This document shows positions 53,508 to 61,565 of a stretch of DNA of 64,000 nt, in pieces; position 1 is the stretch's first letter, and every line of letters begins with the position of its first letter. The translations under genes were made by a program, and so were the position numbers. This stretch comes from CBDDEC01 sp965198045 (GTDB lineage Bacteria > Chloroflexota > Dehalococcoidia > UBA2979): positions 434,001 through 498,000 of the forward strand of contig CBDAOL010000012.1 of NCBI GenBank assembly GCA_965198045.1. The letters are read 5' to 3'. The notes under the pieces were generated by a model. The model did no database searches and was not told the DNA's origin. It saw only the letters and a program-made list of their open reading frames with translations.

Positions 53508-53643
53508 ACCGGCGCCACCTCTCCCCGCGACTGCTGCTGTGATCGAACGACCTCGCTGTGGCAGAATGCCGAGGCGCGCGGACATCCGGAACGTTCCTCG
53601 ACGCCGCGACGCAGCACATCCACGAGCACACCGGAGGCGAGTG

Positions 53644-54552
53644 ATGGCGGGACGACTCGAGGGCAAGGTGGCGATCGTGACGGGCGCCGGTCGGGGCGAG
53701 GCGATGGCGCTGGCTGACGAGGGCGCGGCGGTCGTGGTGAACGACCTCGGCGGATCGACCGGCGGCGAGGGCGCCGATGCCACGCCTGCCCAGGAAGTAG
53801 CGGACGAGATCGTCGCGGGCGGTGGCCGAGCGGTCGCCAACTACGCGGACGTCTCCGACTTCGACGCCTGTGGCGAGATGGTCAAGCAGGCCCTCGACGA
53901 GTTCGGCAGCCTCGACATCCTGGTCAACAACGCCGGCATCCTGCGCGACCGCATGGTCTTCAACATGACGAAGGAGGAGTGGGACCTCGTGGTGGCGGTG
54001 CACATGACCGGCACCTTCAACACGATCAAGCACGCCGCCGTGGTCATGCGACAGCAACGCTCCGGCCGCATCATCAACACCAGCTCGAGCTCCGGCCTCG
54101 GCAACGCTGGACAGGCCAACTACTCGGCAGCCAAGGAAGGCATCGTCGGGCTCACGCGCACGGTCGCGAGAGACCTCGGGCGGTACGGCGTGACGTGCAA
54201 TGCGCTGCGCCCGACGGCGGCGACGCGGCTCACGCTGTCTCCGGAGATGGAGGCGGCGCGCGACGCGGCGATCGCCGGCGGCGAGCAGCGTGCCGGCGGC
54301 GGCCTTGAAGCGCTCGACCCGAGCGCGATCAGCGCGCTGGTCGTCTACCTGGCCTCCGACGATGCGCAAAACGTGAACGGCCGCGACTTCATGATCCGCG
54401 GCCGCGAGGTCGGCCTCTACAACATCCCGACCGTCGAGGCGCGGGCGTTCGCCAGCGGCGACATCTGGACGACCGACGAGATGTTCGACATCTTCTCGGC
54501 GACGCTGGGCCCGCTGCTCTCGAACCCGTTCCAGCCGAAGGAAGAGGAGTAG
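53644..54552 (+). CDS. SDR family oxidoreductase (MFE2-like), glycine motif shortened
   Basis: 302 residues from ATG 53644 behind GGAGG. The start reads KVAIVTGAGRGEAMALADEG, where this family usually has TGAGRGIGRGEA, so about four residues of the NAD(P) loop (TGxxxGxG) are missing. Elsewhere it is intact: NNAGILRDRM, IINTSSSSGLGNAGQANYSAAK (YxxxK) and a long C-terminal tail. Such proteins are 3-hydroxyacyl-CoA or steroid dehydrogenases. The hydratase gene downstream fits beta-oxidation. Cofactor binding is doubtful. Confidence 0.85.
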   Translation: MAGRLEGKVAIVTGAGRGEAMALADEGAAVVVNDLGGSTGGEGADATPAQEVADEIVAGGGRAVANYADVSDFDACGEMVKQALDEFGSLDILVNNAGILRDRMVFNMTKEEWDLVVAVHMTGTFNTIKHAAVVMRQQRSGRIINTSSSSGLGNAGQANYSAAKEGIVGLTRTVARDLGRYGVTCNALRPTAATRLTLSPEMEAARDAAIAGGEQRAGGGLEALDPSAISALVVYLASDDAQNVNGRDFMIRGREVGLYNIPTVEARAFASGDIWTTDEMFDIFSATLGPLLSNPFQPKEEE

Positions 54553-54591
54553 CCCTCGTCGAGTGCGATCCACTCAGTCCGGGAGGACCCG

Positions 54592-55403
54592 ATGCCAGAT
54601 ATCGAAACCGAGGTCGAGGGCGGCGTGATGACGGTGACGCTCAACCGCCCCGAGCGCATGAACTCGTTGAGCACAGAGCTCACCTCCGGGCTCCTCGACG
54701 CCGTGAACCGTGCGTCGCGCAGGACGAGGACGTGCGTGTGATGGTGCTGACCGGTGCCGGCCGAGCGTTCTGCGCCGGCGCCGAGGTCTCGTCCGACCGC
54801 ATGCCCGCGGGCGGCAACGGTGCGGCCCCAGTGGCGCGCCCTCGGTCGCAGCGCATGAACTACCGCTCCGGCTCCGTGGAGACGGTCCAGGCGTTCGCGC
54901 AGTGTGATGTGCCGATCATCGGCGCGATCAATGGCGTGGCCGCCGGGGGTGGCTTCGGTCTGGCGCTGTGCTGTGACGTCCGCATCTTCGCGGAGTCCGC
55001 GCGGATCGGCTCGATCTTCATCAAGCGCGGCATCGCCGCCGACTACGGCGCAGCCTACTGGCTGCCTCGGATCGTCGGCGTGCCGAAGGCGTTCGAACTG
55101 TTCTACGACGGCAACGTCGTCGACTCGGCGACGGCGCTCGAGCTCGGGCTGGCCAACCGCGTCGTGCCCGACGACGAGTTCGCCGCCGAGGTGCGGGCCT
55201 ACGCCGAGCAGATCGCGGCCGGCCCGCCGATGGGCTACACGGCGATCCGTCGGCTGATCGTGGAGTCGGTCGACGCGATCGACCGGCTGACGTACCTGGA
55301 TCGGGAGTGGTCGGCACAGTCGGCGCTCCTGCGCACCGACGACGCCTCCGAGGGCTTCCGCAGCTTCGTCGAACGCCGCGACCCGCAGTTCACGGGCCAG
55401 TAG
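54592..55403 (+). pseudogene. Enoyl-CoA hydratase/isomerase, frameshifted
   Basis: ATG 54592 follows GGGAGGA. GGVMTVTLNRPERMNSLSTEL reads to near 54712, then one base is missing and the frame continues AQDEDVRVMVLTGAGRAFCAGAEVS, IIGAINGVAAGGGFGLALCCDVRIF (oxyanion hole) and DSATALELGLANRVVPDDEF to 55403. Rejoined it is about 270 residues and all core features remain. It lies 39 bp after the SDR gene, so it was probably cotranscribed and supplied a hydratase step. Confidence 0.85.
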
Positions 55404-55429
55404 GCCTCGACTCAGGGGCCAGAACGTAC

Positions 55430-55459
55430 AGAACCGCGACGGACTCCCGTCGCGGTTCT
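55430..55459 (+). terminator. Perfect 13-bp hairpin after the hydratase gene
   Basis: AGAACCGCGACGG and CCGTCGCGGTTCT pair perfectly around ACTC, 27 bp past the stop. No T run follows, so it may be a factor-dependent terminator or mRNA end. It lies just outside the IS3 element. Confidence 0.6.
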
Positions 55460-55548
55460 GCTAGTGCTCGTGACCTGACCCCGTGAGACGAGACCACCGT
55501 TGATGAGAGTCCTTTGGCCCGCGAAGGTGGGCGGAGGAGGACATCACG

Positions 55549-55827
55549 GTGAAACGACGCAGGCACACGCCTGAGCAGATCGTGCGCAAGCTGCGGGAGG
55601 TGGAGCGGCTGCTCGGTGAGGGGCAGACGATCGCGGAGGCGGCGAAACGGGTCGAGATCTCGGAGCAGACCTACCACCGCTGGCGCAACCAGTACGGCGG
55701 GATGAAGGCCGACGACGCCAAACGGCTGCGCGAGCTGGAGCGCGAGAACGCGCGGCTGAAGCGGATCGTCGCCGACAAGGAACTCGAGATCGACGCGCTC
55801 AAGGAGATCGCCCGGGGAAACTGGTAA
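55549..55827 (+). CDS. IS3-family transposase OrfA
   Basis: 92 residues from GTG 55549 behind AGGAGG. HTH and leucine-zipper parts: HTPEQIVRKLREVERLLGEGQ, AAKRVEISEQTYHRWRNQYGG, then LRELERENARLKRIVADKELEIDALKEI, the zipper. It ends in the slippery heptamer region. OrfA alone binds the ends and represses transposition. Confidence 0.92.
   Translation: MKRRRHTPEQIVRKLREVERLLGEGQTIAEAAKRVEISEQTYHRWRNQYGGMKADDAKRLRELERENARLKRIVADKELEIDALKEIARGNW
55815..55821 (+). other. Programmed -1 frameshift heptamer G-GGA-AAC
   Basis: In the orfA frame (CGG GGA AAC TGG TAA) this is the classic X-XXY-YYZ slippery sequence GGGAAAC, six bases (two codons, TGG TAA) from the end of orfA. A slip of one base back gives CTG GTA AGC, continuing into the orfB frame and a fused OrfAB. 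Confidence 0.75.
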
Positions 55828-55856
55828 GCCCGTCGCGCCGGCGCGAGGCGGTCTGC

Positions 55857-56681
55857 ATGTTGCAGGACCGCCTCGAGTTGTCGGAACGGCGGGCATGCCG
55901 GGTCACCGGCCAGCACCGCTCCACGCAGCGCCGCCTGCCGGCGCGCGGCCGCGGCGACGACGCGCTCAGGACGGAGTTGCACGCCTTCTCGCGTGGCCAC
56001 CCCCGCTGGGGATACCGCCGCGCATGGGCGACCTTGCGCGAGGAGGGATGGACCGTGAACCGCAAGCGGGTGCAACGGCTCTGGCGTGAGGAGGGGCTGC
56101 GCGTCCCGCTGACACGACGCAAGCGTCAGCGTCTGGGGGACTCGACTCAGCCCGCCAGGCGGCTGAGTGCTGAGCGGCCGAACCACGTCTGGGCGCTGGA
56201 CTCCCAGTTCGACCAGACCGCGGACGGGCGGGTCCTGAAGCTGCTCAACATCGTCGACGAGCACACGCGGGAGGCGCTGGCGGTGGTGGCCGCCAGGCGC
56301 ATCAACGCCGACGCCACCGCCGCCACGCTCGACCGGATCGTCGCCGGGCGCGGGACGGCGCCGGGGTACATCCGCTGCGACAACGGGCCCGAGCTCACGG
56401 CCAACGCGCTGCGCGACTGGTGCCGGTTCAGCGGTACGGGCAGCAGCTACATCGAGCCCGGTGCGCCGTGGGAAAACCCATTCGTCGAGTCGTTCAACGG
56501 CCGGCTGCGCGACGAGTTCCTGGCCGTCGAGCAGTTCGACAGCCTGCTCGAGGCGCAGGTGCTGATCGAGGACTGGCGGATCGAGTACAACACGAAGCGC
56601 CCGCACAGCAGCCTGGGCTGGCTCGCCCCGGCTACCTACGCCGAGCGCTGGGAGGCTCAGCAACACGCTGGACTCTCATAA
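55857..56681 (+). CDS. IS3-family transposase OrfB (DDE integrase core)
   Basis: 274 residues from ATG 55857 in the -1 frame relative to orfA; the frame itself opens earlier, so it is likely made as OrfAB. HTH-like start (RRACRVTGQHRSTQRRL), HPRWGYRRAWATLREEG, then the rve core: Asp in VWALDSQFDQTADGR, Asp in RCDNGPEL and Glu in ENPFVESFNGRLRDEF. The stop lies within the right inverted repeat. The DDE triad is complete. Confidence 0.93.
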   Translation: MLQDRLELSERRACRVTGQHRSTQRRLPARGRGDDALRTELHAFSRGHPRWGYRRAWATLREEGWTVNRKRVQRLWREEGLRVPLTRRKRQRLGDSTQPARRLSAERPNHVWALDSQFDQTADGRVLKLLNIVDEHTREALAVVAARRINADATAATLDRIVAGRGTAPGYIRCDNGPELTANALRDWCRFSGTGSSYIEPGAPWENPFVESFNGRLRDEFLAVEQFDSLLEAQVLIEDWRIEYNTKRPHSSLGWLAPATYAERWEAQQHAGLS

Positions 56682-56755
56682 GCGGTGGTCTCGCAAAGGG
56701 GGTCCGGTCACTCGCCGTCCGCGCCCAGAGGGAACGAGGCGGTTCGTCGAGTCAG

Positions 56756-57097
56756 CTAGTCGTCGGTACCGTCGTCGTCCTCGCCGGTAGGGCCGTCATC
56801 GTCGGCCTCGCTACCGACAACGTTGAAGCCGTCGTCGAGTTGGACTTCGATCTGGCTGCCGTCGGCGAACCTGAGCTCAACCTCGTAGGCCGCGCCGTCG
56901 TCGCCGATCTCCGTCTCCGTGACCTCGCCGCCAGGATGTGCCTCGAGGGCGGCCTCGACCGCCCGGTCGTAGGTGTTGCCGGTGAGCGGCTGGTCATCGC
57001 CGCCATTGGCCACCGCGAAGCCCGTACCCGCGACCGCGCCGACCAGCAGCACGCCTGCGAGTGCGGCGATGATCTGATTCCGTCGTGACTGGAGCAT
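56756..57097 (-). CDS. PepSY-domain membrane-anchored protein
   Basis: 113 residues from ATG 57097, preceded by GGAGGT. N-terminal hydrophobic anchor (IIAALAGVLLVGAVAGTGFAV), then a PepSY-like domain: TYDRAVEAALEAHPGGEVTETEIG and GAAYEVELRFADGSQIEVQLD. The C-terminus is Asp-rich. It is probably exported with its domain outside. It is divergent from the two-component genes and likely belongs to their regulon. Confidence 0.85.
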   Translation of the reverse strand: MLQSRRNQIIAALAGVLLVGAVAGTGFAVANGGDDQPLTGNTYDRAVEAALEAHPGGEVTETEIGDDGAAYEVELRFADGSQIEVQLDDGFNVVGSEADDDGPTGEDDDGTDD

Positions 57098-57151
57098 CTC
57101 GGACCTCCGGAACTCGGGAGCGATCTCCCTGCGTGAGCGTACGCAGCCTTC

Positions 57152-57215
57152 GCTGAAACAAGCCTGAATCAGCGAGGAAGGAGCGTTCAGCCTACCTTCA
57201 GCCTCGCTTCAGCTT
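57152..57215. promoter_or_regulatory. Two arrays of 11-bp-spaced TTCAGC/GCTGAA repeats
   Basis: On the plus strand TTCAGC starts at 57186, 57197 and 57208 (exact 11-bp steps). In the opposite orientation GCTGAA (57152) and CCTGAA (57163) are also 11 bp apart. The arrays lie between the divergent PepSY and response-regulator genes, one toward each. Eleven-bp direct repeats are typical OmpR/PhoB-class binding sites, so the adjacent regulator probably binds here. Confidence 0.7.
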
Positions 57216-57251
57216 GCATGCGCCACGATGATCGGAGCCAAGGAGACCGCG

Positions 57252-57928
57252 ATGCGTTTGCTGGTCGTCGACGATGAGCCCCGCGTGGCCAACGCGGTGA
57301 AACGAGGCCTCGAGGCCGAGGGGTCGCCGTCGATGTGGCGCTGTCGGGGAACGACGGCCTCTGGCTCGCCCGTGAGCACCCGTACGACGCGATCATCCTC
57401 GACATCATGCTGCCGGAGGTCGACGGCTATCAGATCTGCCGGACGCTACGCGAGGAGGACGTTTGGTCGCCGATCCTGATGCTGACCGCTCGCGACTCTG
57501 ATCGTGAGGAGGCGCTGGCTCTCGACAACGGGGCGGACGACTTCCTGGCTAAGCCGTTCTCGTTCATCGTCCTCGTCGCCCGCATTCGCGCACTCCTGCG
57601 CCGAGGGAGCGCCGAGCGCCCTGCAGTGTTGAGAGCGGGCGACCTCTCGCTCGATCCAGCGCGGCACGGGTGCCGCCGTGGCGACACCTCGATCGATCTC
57701 ACCGCTCGTGAGTTCTCCGTCCTCGAGTACCTCCTCCGGCACAAGGGAGAAGTGGCCCCGAAGCGCGACATCCTTGGCAACGTCTGGGACTTCGACTTCG
57801 AGGGCGATCCGAACATCGTCGAGGTCTACGTCCGTCACCTCCGGCGGAAGATCGACATCCCGTTCGAGCGCGCAGCGATCCAGACCGTGCGAGGTGTGGG
57901 CTATCGGCTGGCCGAAGATGGCGGATGA
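57252..57928 (+). pseudogene. OmpR-family response regulator, frameshifted
   Basis: ATG 57252 follows AAGGAG. MRLLVVDDEPRVANAVKRGL reads to EAEG, then the frame breaks in a G4 run at 57320-57323; adding one G gives EGVAVDVALSGNDGLWL and the rest is continuous. The receiver has phospho-Asp in IILDIMLPEVDG and Lys in LAKPFSF. The OmpR/PhoB winged helix follows (EFSVLEYLLRHKGEVAPKRDI, RHLRRKIDIPFERAAIQTVR). Restored length is about 226. The stop overlaps the histidine-kinase start. Confidence 0.9.
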
Positions 57929-59309
57929 CCGGCGTCGCGCCTGGCAACGGCTCCTCGGCGTGCGGGGTCGTACCACCTTGGTGGCCACGGTCGTCGTCGC
58001 ACTGGCGCTCACTGCCGCGGGCATCGCCGCAGTTGAAGTGCAGCGCCGCGACCTCACGTCGAACGTCGAGGACGCCACGCGATTGCGCGCCCAGGACGTG
58101 GCGTCGCTCCTCGAGGAGGGCGCACTGCCCTCGACGCTGGCTGTGCGGCGGGCAGACGAGGCGCTGATCCAGATCGTCGACGCGGAGGGCGTCGTCGTAG
58201 CAGCGAGCGCGAACGTCTCGTCGCTGCCACCGTTGGTCGCAGCTGCCCCGGCGGCGGGCGACGAGGTGATCGAGCGCGTCCCGTCGCTCGAACCGGTCGA
58301 CGATGATCCGTTCGTGATGGTGGCTCGCGGCGTCGATGGCCCCGGCGGCGTGCACACGGTTATCGTCGGCGAGACGCTCGAGGGCGTCGGGGACTCCGCG
58401 GCGTCGCTCCGTGCCGCGTTGTTCCTCGCGGTGCCGCCGCTGGTGCTGGTGGTCGCCCTGACCACCTGGATCGTGACCGGACGTGCCCTGCGGCCCGTCG
58501 AGCGTATTCGCGCTGACGTTGCCGCCATCGGTGCGAGCGACCTCGGACGGCGCGTCGAGGAGCCACGGATCGAGGACGAGATCGGTCGTCTCGCGCGGAC
58601 CATGAACGCGATGCTCGCGCGGCTTGAGGCGGCCCAGGTGCGCCAGGACCGATTCGTCGCGGACGCTTCGCACGAACTGAAGAGCGCGATCGCCGCCATC
58701 CGCGCGCAGATCGAGGTGGAGGCGGCGCACGGCGCGAGCGGCGAGCGTGCGGTGGCGCTTCGTTCCGCCCTCGAAGAGCTCGATCGAATGGAGTCGCTCG
58801 TCCTCGATCTGCTCGCGCTGCAGCAGGCGCTCGAGCGTGTCGATGACCGCGTTCCGATCGACCTCGATGACCTCGTGCTCGCGGAGGTGGAGCGCGTCCG
58901 GCCACGGAGCGAGGTCGCGTTCGACCTCTCCGGCGTCTCTGGCGCGCGGGTCGTCGGCTCGCGTCGACTGCTGTTGAGGGCAGTCGCCAACCTCATCGAG
59001 AACGCTCGCCAGCATGCGGGCTCGGTGGTCACGATTGAACTCGCTGAGCGCGACGGACAGGCGCTGCTCGCGATCGTCGATGACGGTCCCGGGATCCCGG
59101 CCGACGAGGCGGAGCGGGTCTTCGAGCGCTTCGAACGCCTCGACCCGGCGCGCGCTCGCCGTGTCGGCGGCACCGGTCTCGGCCTCGCGATCGCGCGCGA
59201 AACGGTCGAGGGCGACGGCGGCCGGATCTACATCGATCCGGCGCACGAAGCGGGGACGCGGGTGGTCATCGAGCTGCCGCTGGCCAGCACGCGCGACGCC
59301 GCGGGCTAG
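57918..59309 (+). CDS. Sensor histidine kinase (HAMP-HisKA-HATPase)
   Basis: 463 residues from ATG 57918. Two TM segments (about 18-38 and 160-180) border an outer loop. HAMP region ALRPVERIRADVAAIGASDL, then phospho-His box FVADASHELKSAIAAIRAQI, with Lys-Ser instead of the usual Arg-Thr-Pro. HATPase boxes follow: LIENARQHAGSVV (N), VDDGPGIPADEAERVF (G1/F) and GGTGLGLAIARETV (G2). It phosphorylates the regulator upstream, with which it overlaps. Its 3' end overlaps the convergent enolase-superfamily gene by 4 bp. Confidence 0.93.
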   Translation: MADDRRRAWQRLLGVRGRTTLVATVVVALALTAAGIAAVEVQRRDLTSNVEDATRLRAQDVASLLEEGALPSTLAVRRADEALIQIVDAEGVVVAASANVSSLPPLVAAAPAAGDEVIERVPSLEPVDDDPFVMVARGVDGPGGVHTVIVGETLEGVGDSAASLRAALFLAVPPLVLVVALTTWIVTGRALRPVERIRADVAAIGASDLGRRVEEPRIEDEIGRLARTMNAMLARLEAAQVRQDRFVADASHELKSAIAAIRAQIEVEAAHGASGERAVALRSALEELDRMESLVLDLLALQQALERVDDRVPIDLDDLVLAEVERVRPRSEVAFDLSGVSGARVVGSRRLLLRAVANLIENARQHAGSVVTIELAERDGQALLAIVDDGPGIPADEAERVFERFERLDPARARRVGGTGLGLAIARETVEGDGGRIYIDPAHEAGTRVVIELPLASTRDAAG

Positions 59310-60439
59310 GGCCCTTCTTCGGCGGTGGTGGTGATGTGCCGCGGCGGGAAAGCCTCGTACGCGTGCCGCGCCAACGCCTCCTCGTCGAGTGCGATGCCGA
59401 TGCCGGGGCGGTCCGGCACGCGGATGTAGCTGTCCTCATACCTCGAACGGCACGTCAGCGATCTCGCGGCCGAAGCCCTCGAGGTTCACGAAGTACTCGG
59501 TGATGACGAAGTTGGGCATCGTCGCCGCGGCCTGCAGCGTGGCGGCGAGGCCGACCGTGGTGCTGTTGTAGTTATGTGGCGAGACGGCGACGAAGTAGGG
59601 CTCCGCCATCGCTGCGATCTCCTTGAGCTCGAGGATCCCGCCGACGTTGCAGACGTCCGGGGGTTGATGATGTCGGCCGCCTGCTGCTCGAAGACCGCCC
59701 GGAACTCGTGCTTCGTGTAGAGCTCCTCGCCGGTCACGACCGGGATGTTGATCTCGCGGCGCGCGGCCGCCAGGGCGTCGATGTTCTCGGCGAGCACTGG
59801 TTCCTCGAACCAGTACGGCGCGAACTTCTCAACGCCACGCGCCACGCGGATGGCGTGCATGGGGGCGAGCCGTCGATGGATCTCGACGACGATCTCGATG
59901 TCCGGGCCGACGGCCTCGCGCACGATGCGCACGCGTTCGATGGCTTCGCGCTCCTGCTCGCGTGAGATGAACGTGCGCCAGGGGCCGGGCACCGGGTCGA
60001 ACTTCATTGCGGTGAAGCCACGATCGACGACGGCGCAGGCGCTGGCCGCGAGCTCCTCGTGCGAGCCGCTGCGGGCCCAGCCGTTGGCGTAGACGCGGAT
60101 GCGGTCACGGACGCGGCCTCCGAGGAGCTCATGCACCGGCGCGCCGAGGCGCTGACCCTGCAGGTCCCACATCGCCTGCTCGAGGCCGCTGATCGCGGAG
60201 TAGTAGTCCATGGCGCCTCGACGGGCGGCGAAGTCGTTGTACATGACGTCGGTGAGGTCGCGTCCCAGGACATAACGCTCGAGCTGGTCGAGGTGGGCCA
60301 CCACCTGGATGTCGCGGTCCGCCTGCGTGTAGCACTCGCCCCAGCCCGTCAGCCCCTCGTCGGTGTCGAGCGCGACGAAGAGCAGGTTCTTGCCCGAGGG
60401 CGGATGCACGAGGAAATGTCGTAGCGCCGAAATCTGCAT
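59306..60439 (-). pseudogene. Enolase-superfamily enzyme (mandelate racemase / sugar-acid dehydratase), two frameshifts
   Basis: ATG 60439. The capping domain and barrel are clear: PPSGKNLLFVALDTDEGLTGW, MDYYSAISGLEQAMWDLQG, TAMKFDPVPGPW, IVVEIHRRLAPMHAIRVARG, YWFEEPVLAENIDAL and PVVTGEELYTKHEF (metal ligands Glu, Glu, Glu). After QQAADIINP the frame breaks near 59661; the other frame reads DVCNVGGILELKEIAAMAEP. A second break near 59440 (PFEV to YEDSYIRVPDRPGIGIALDE) is needed to reach the stop at 59306. Restored it is about 378 residues, normal for galactonate-type dehydratases. Confidence 0.85.
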
Positions 60440-60571
60440 GGGAGGCCTCCGCGCCGGAGCCTACGCGACGCCGGCAGTGCTCGGACGCTTCCGCGGCCGT
60501 GGACTGGGGGCGTAGGATGCGGCGGCAACGGCCGCGGCGCCTCGGCGTGCGCGGCGAGCGAGGGGTACGCG

Positions 60572-61537
60572 ATGGCCGATCTCGATACCGAACAGCTGCT
60601 CTACCTGTTCCGCACGATGGTCACGATCCGGGAGTTCGAGGAGGCCGCTGGGCGGCTGGCCGAGCAGGCGAAGATTCCTGGGGCGGTGCACCTCTACGCC
60701 GGCCAGGAGGCGGTCGCGGTCGGCATTTGCGCGCACCTACGTGACACCGACACCATCGCCAGCACCCATCGCGGGCACGGTCACTGCATCGCGAAGGGCG
60801 GCGACGTCAAGCTGATGTTCGCGGAGCTCTTCGGGCGCGCGGCCGGCTACTGCCGCGGCAAGGGTGGCTCGATGCACATCGCCGACCTCGACATCGGCAT
60901 CCTCGGCGCTAACGGCATCGTCGGCGGCGGACCGCCGATCGCCACCGGCGCGGCGTTCGCGGCGAAGTACAACGGCACGGACGACGTCTCCGTCTGCTTC
61001 TCCGGCGACGGCGCGACGAACGAGGGCACGTGGCACGAGGCCATCAACCTCGCGGCGGTGATGGACCTGCCGGCAGTCTTCGTCGTCGAAAACAATCACT
61101 ACGGTGAGTTCACGCCGCAGGACAAACAGGGCGCGATCACGCGTCTCGCTGACCGGGCGGCGGCCTACGGCATTCCCGGCGTGACCGTCGACGGCCAGGA
61201 CGTGCTGGCGGTCCATGAGGCGGCCGGCGAGGCCATCGACCGGGCACGCAACGGCGGTGGGCCGTCGCTGATCGAGGCTGACACGTACCGCTTCTACAAC
61301 CACACCGGACGCTCCGAGAACGACCCGCGCCCCGAGGCCGAGCGCGCTGCCTGGCGCGAGCGCGATCCGATCACCCTGCTGCTCTCGGTCCTCGAGGAGC
61401 GCGCGATCCTCGGCGGGGAGGGTGCCGAGCGCGTAATCGAGGAGGTGCGGGCGACCGTCGAGGAGGCGATCGCCTTTGCTGACGCCGCACCGTACCCCGA
61501 CTCGACGCAGCTACTCGAGGATGTCTACACCGCCTGA
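60572..61537 (+). CDS. 2-oxoacid dehydrogenase E1 component, alpha subunit
   Basis: 321 residues. FRTMVTIREFEEAAGRLAEQ is the usual start. ThDP-binding motif GDGATNEGTWHEAINLAAVMDLPAVFVVENN (GDG...NN) is intact. The phosphorylation-loop region YRFYNHTGRSENDPRPEAE is close to acetoin/pyruvate dehydrogenase alpha. With E1 beta and E2 immediately downstream it makes an acyl-dihydrolipoyl from a 2-oxoacid. E3 is absent here and must be shared. AcoA versus PdhA cannot be settled by sequence. Confidence 0.94.
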   Translation: MADLDTEQLLYLFRTMVTIREFEEAAGRLAEQAKIPGAVHLYAGQEAVAVGICAHLRDTDTIASTHRGHGHCIAKGGDVKLMFAELFGRAAGYCRGKGGSMHIADLDIGILGANGIVGGGPPIATGAAFAAKYNGTDDVSVCFSGDGATNEGTWHEAINLAAVMDLPAVFVVENNHYGEFTPQDKQGAITRLADRAAAYGIPGVTVDGQDVLAVHEAAGEAIDRARNGGGPSLIEADTYRFYNHTGRSENDPRPEAERAAWRERDPITLLLSVLEERAILGGEGAERVIEEVRATVEEAIAFADAAPYPDSTQLLEDVYTA

Positions 61538-61565
61538 GCCGGCCGACTGTGAGAGGAGCGCTGCC

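Larger units (their letters stand above)
55471..56710 (+). mobile_element. IS3-family insertion sequence, 1240 bp, intact
   Basis: Imperfect inverted repeats of about 41 bp begin TGACC at both ends (55471-55512 and 56670-56710). The element is flanked by direct repeats CTCG (55467-55470 and 56711-56714), a 4-bp target duplication. Inside are orfA and orfB in a -1 arrangement. The complete ends, matching duplication and open frames suggest recent insertion. Without it the host sequence would run on from the hairpin at 55430-55459 to the PepSY gene. Confidence 0.93.

Noticed and set aside
55430..55459. Hairpin considered as part of the IS3 end
   Set aside because: It lies outside the inverted repeat and the 4-bp target duplication, so it belongs to the host sequence.
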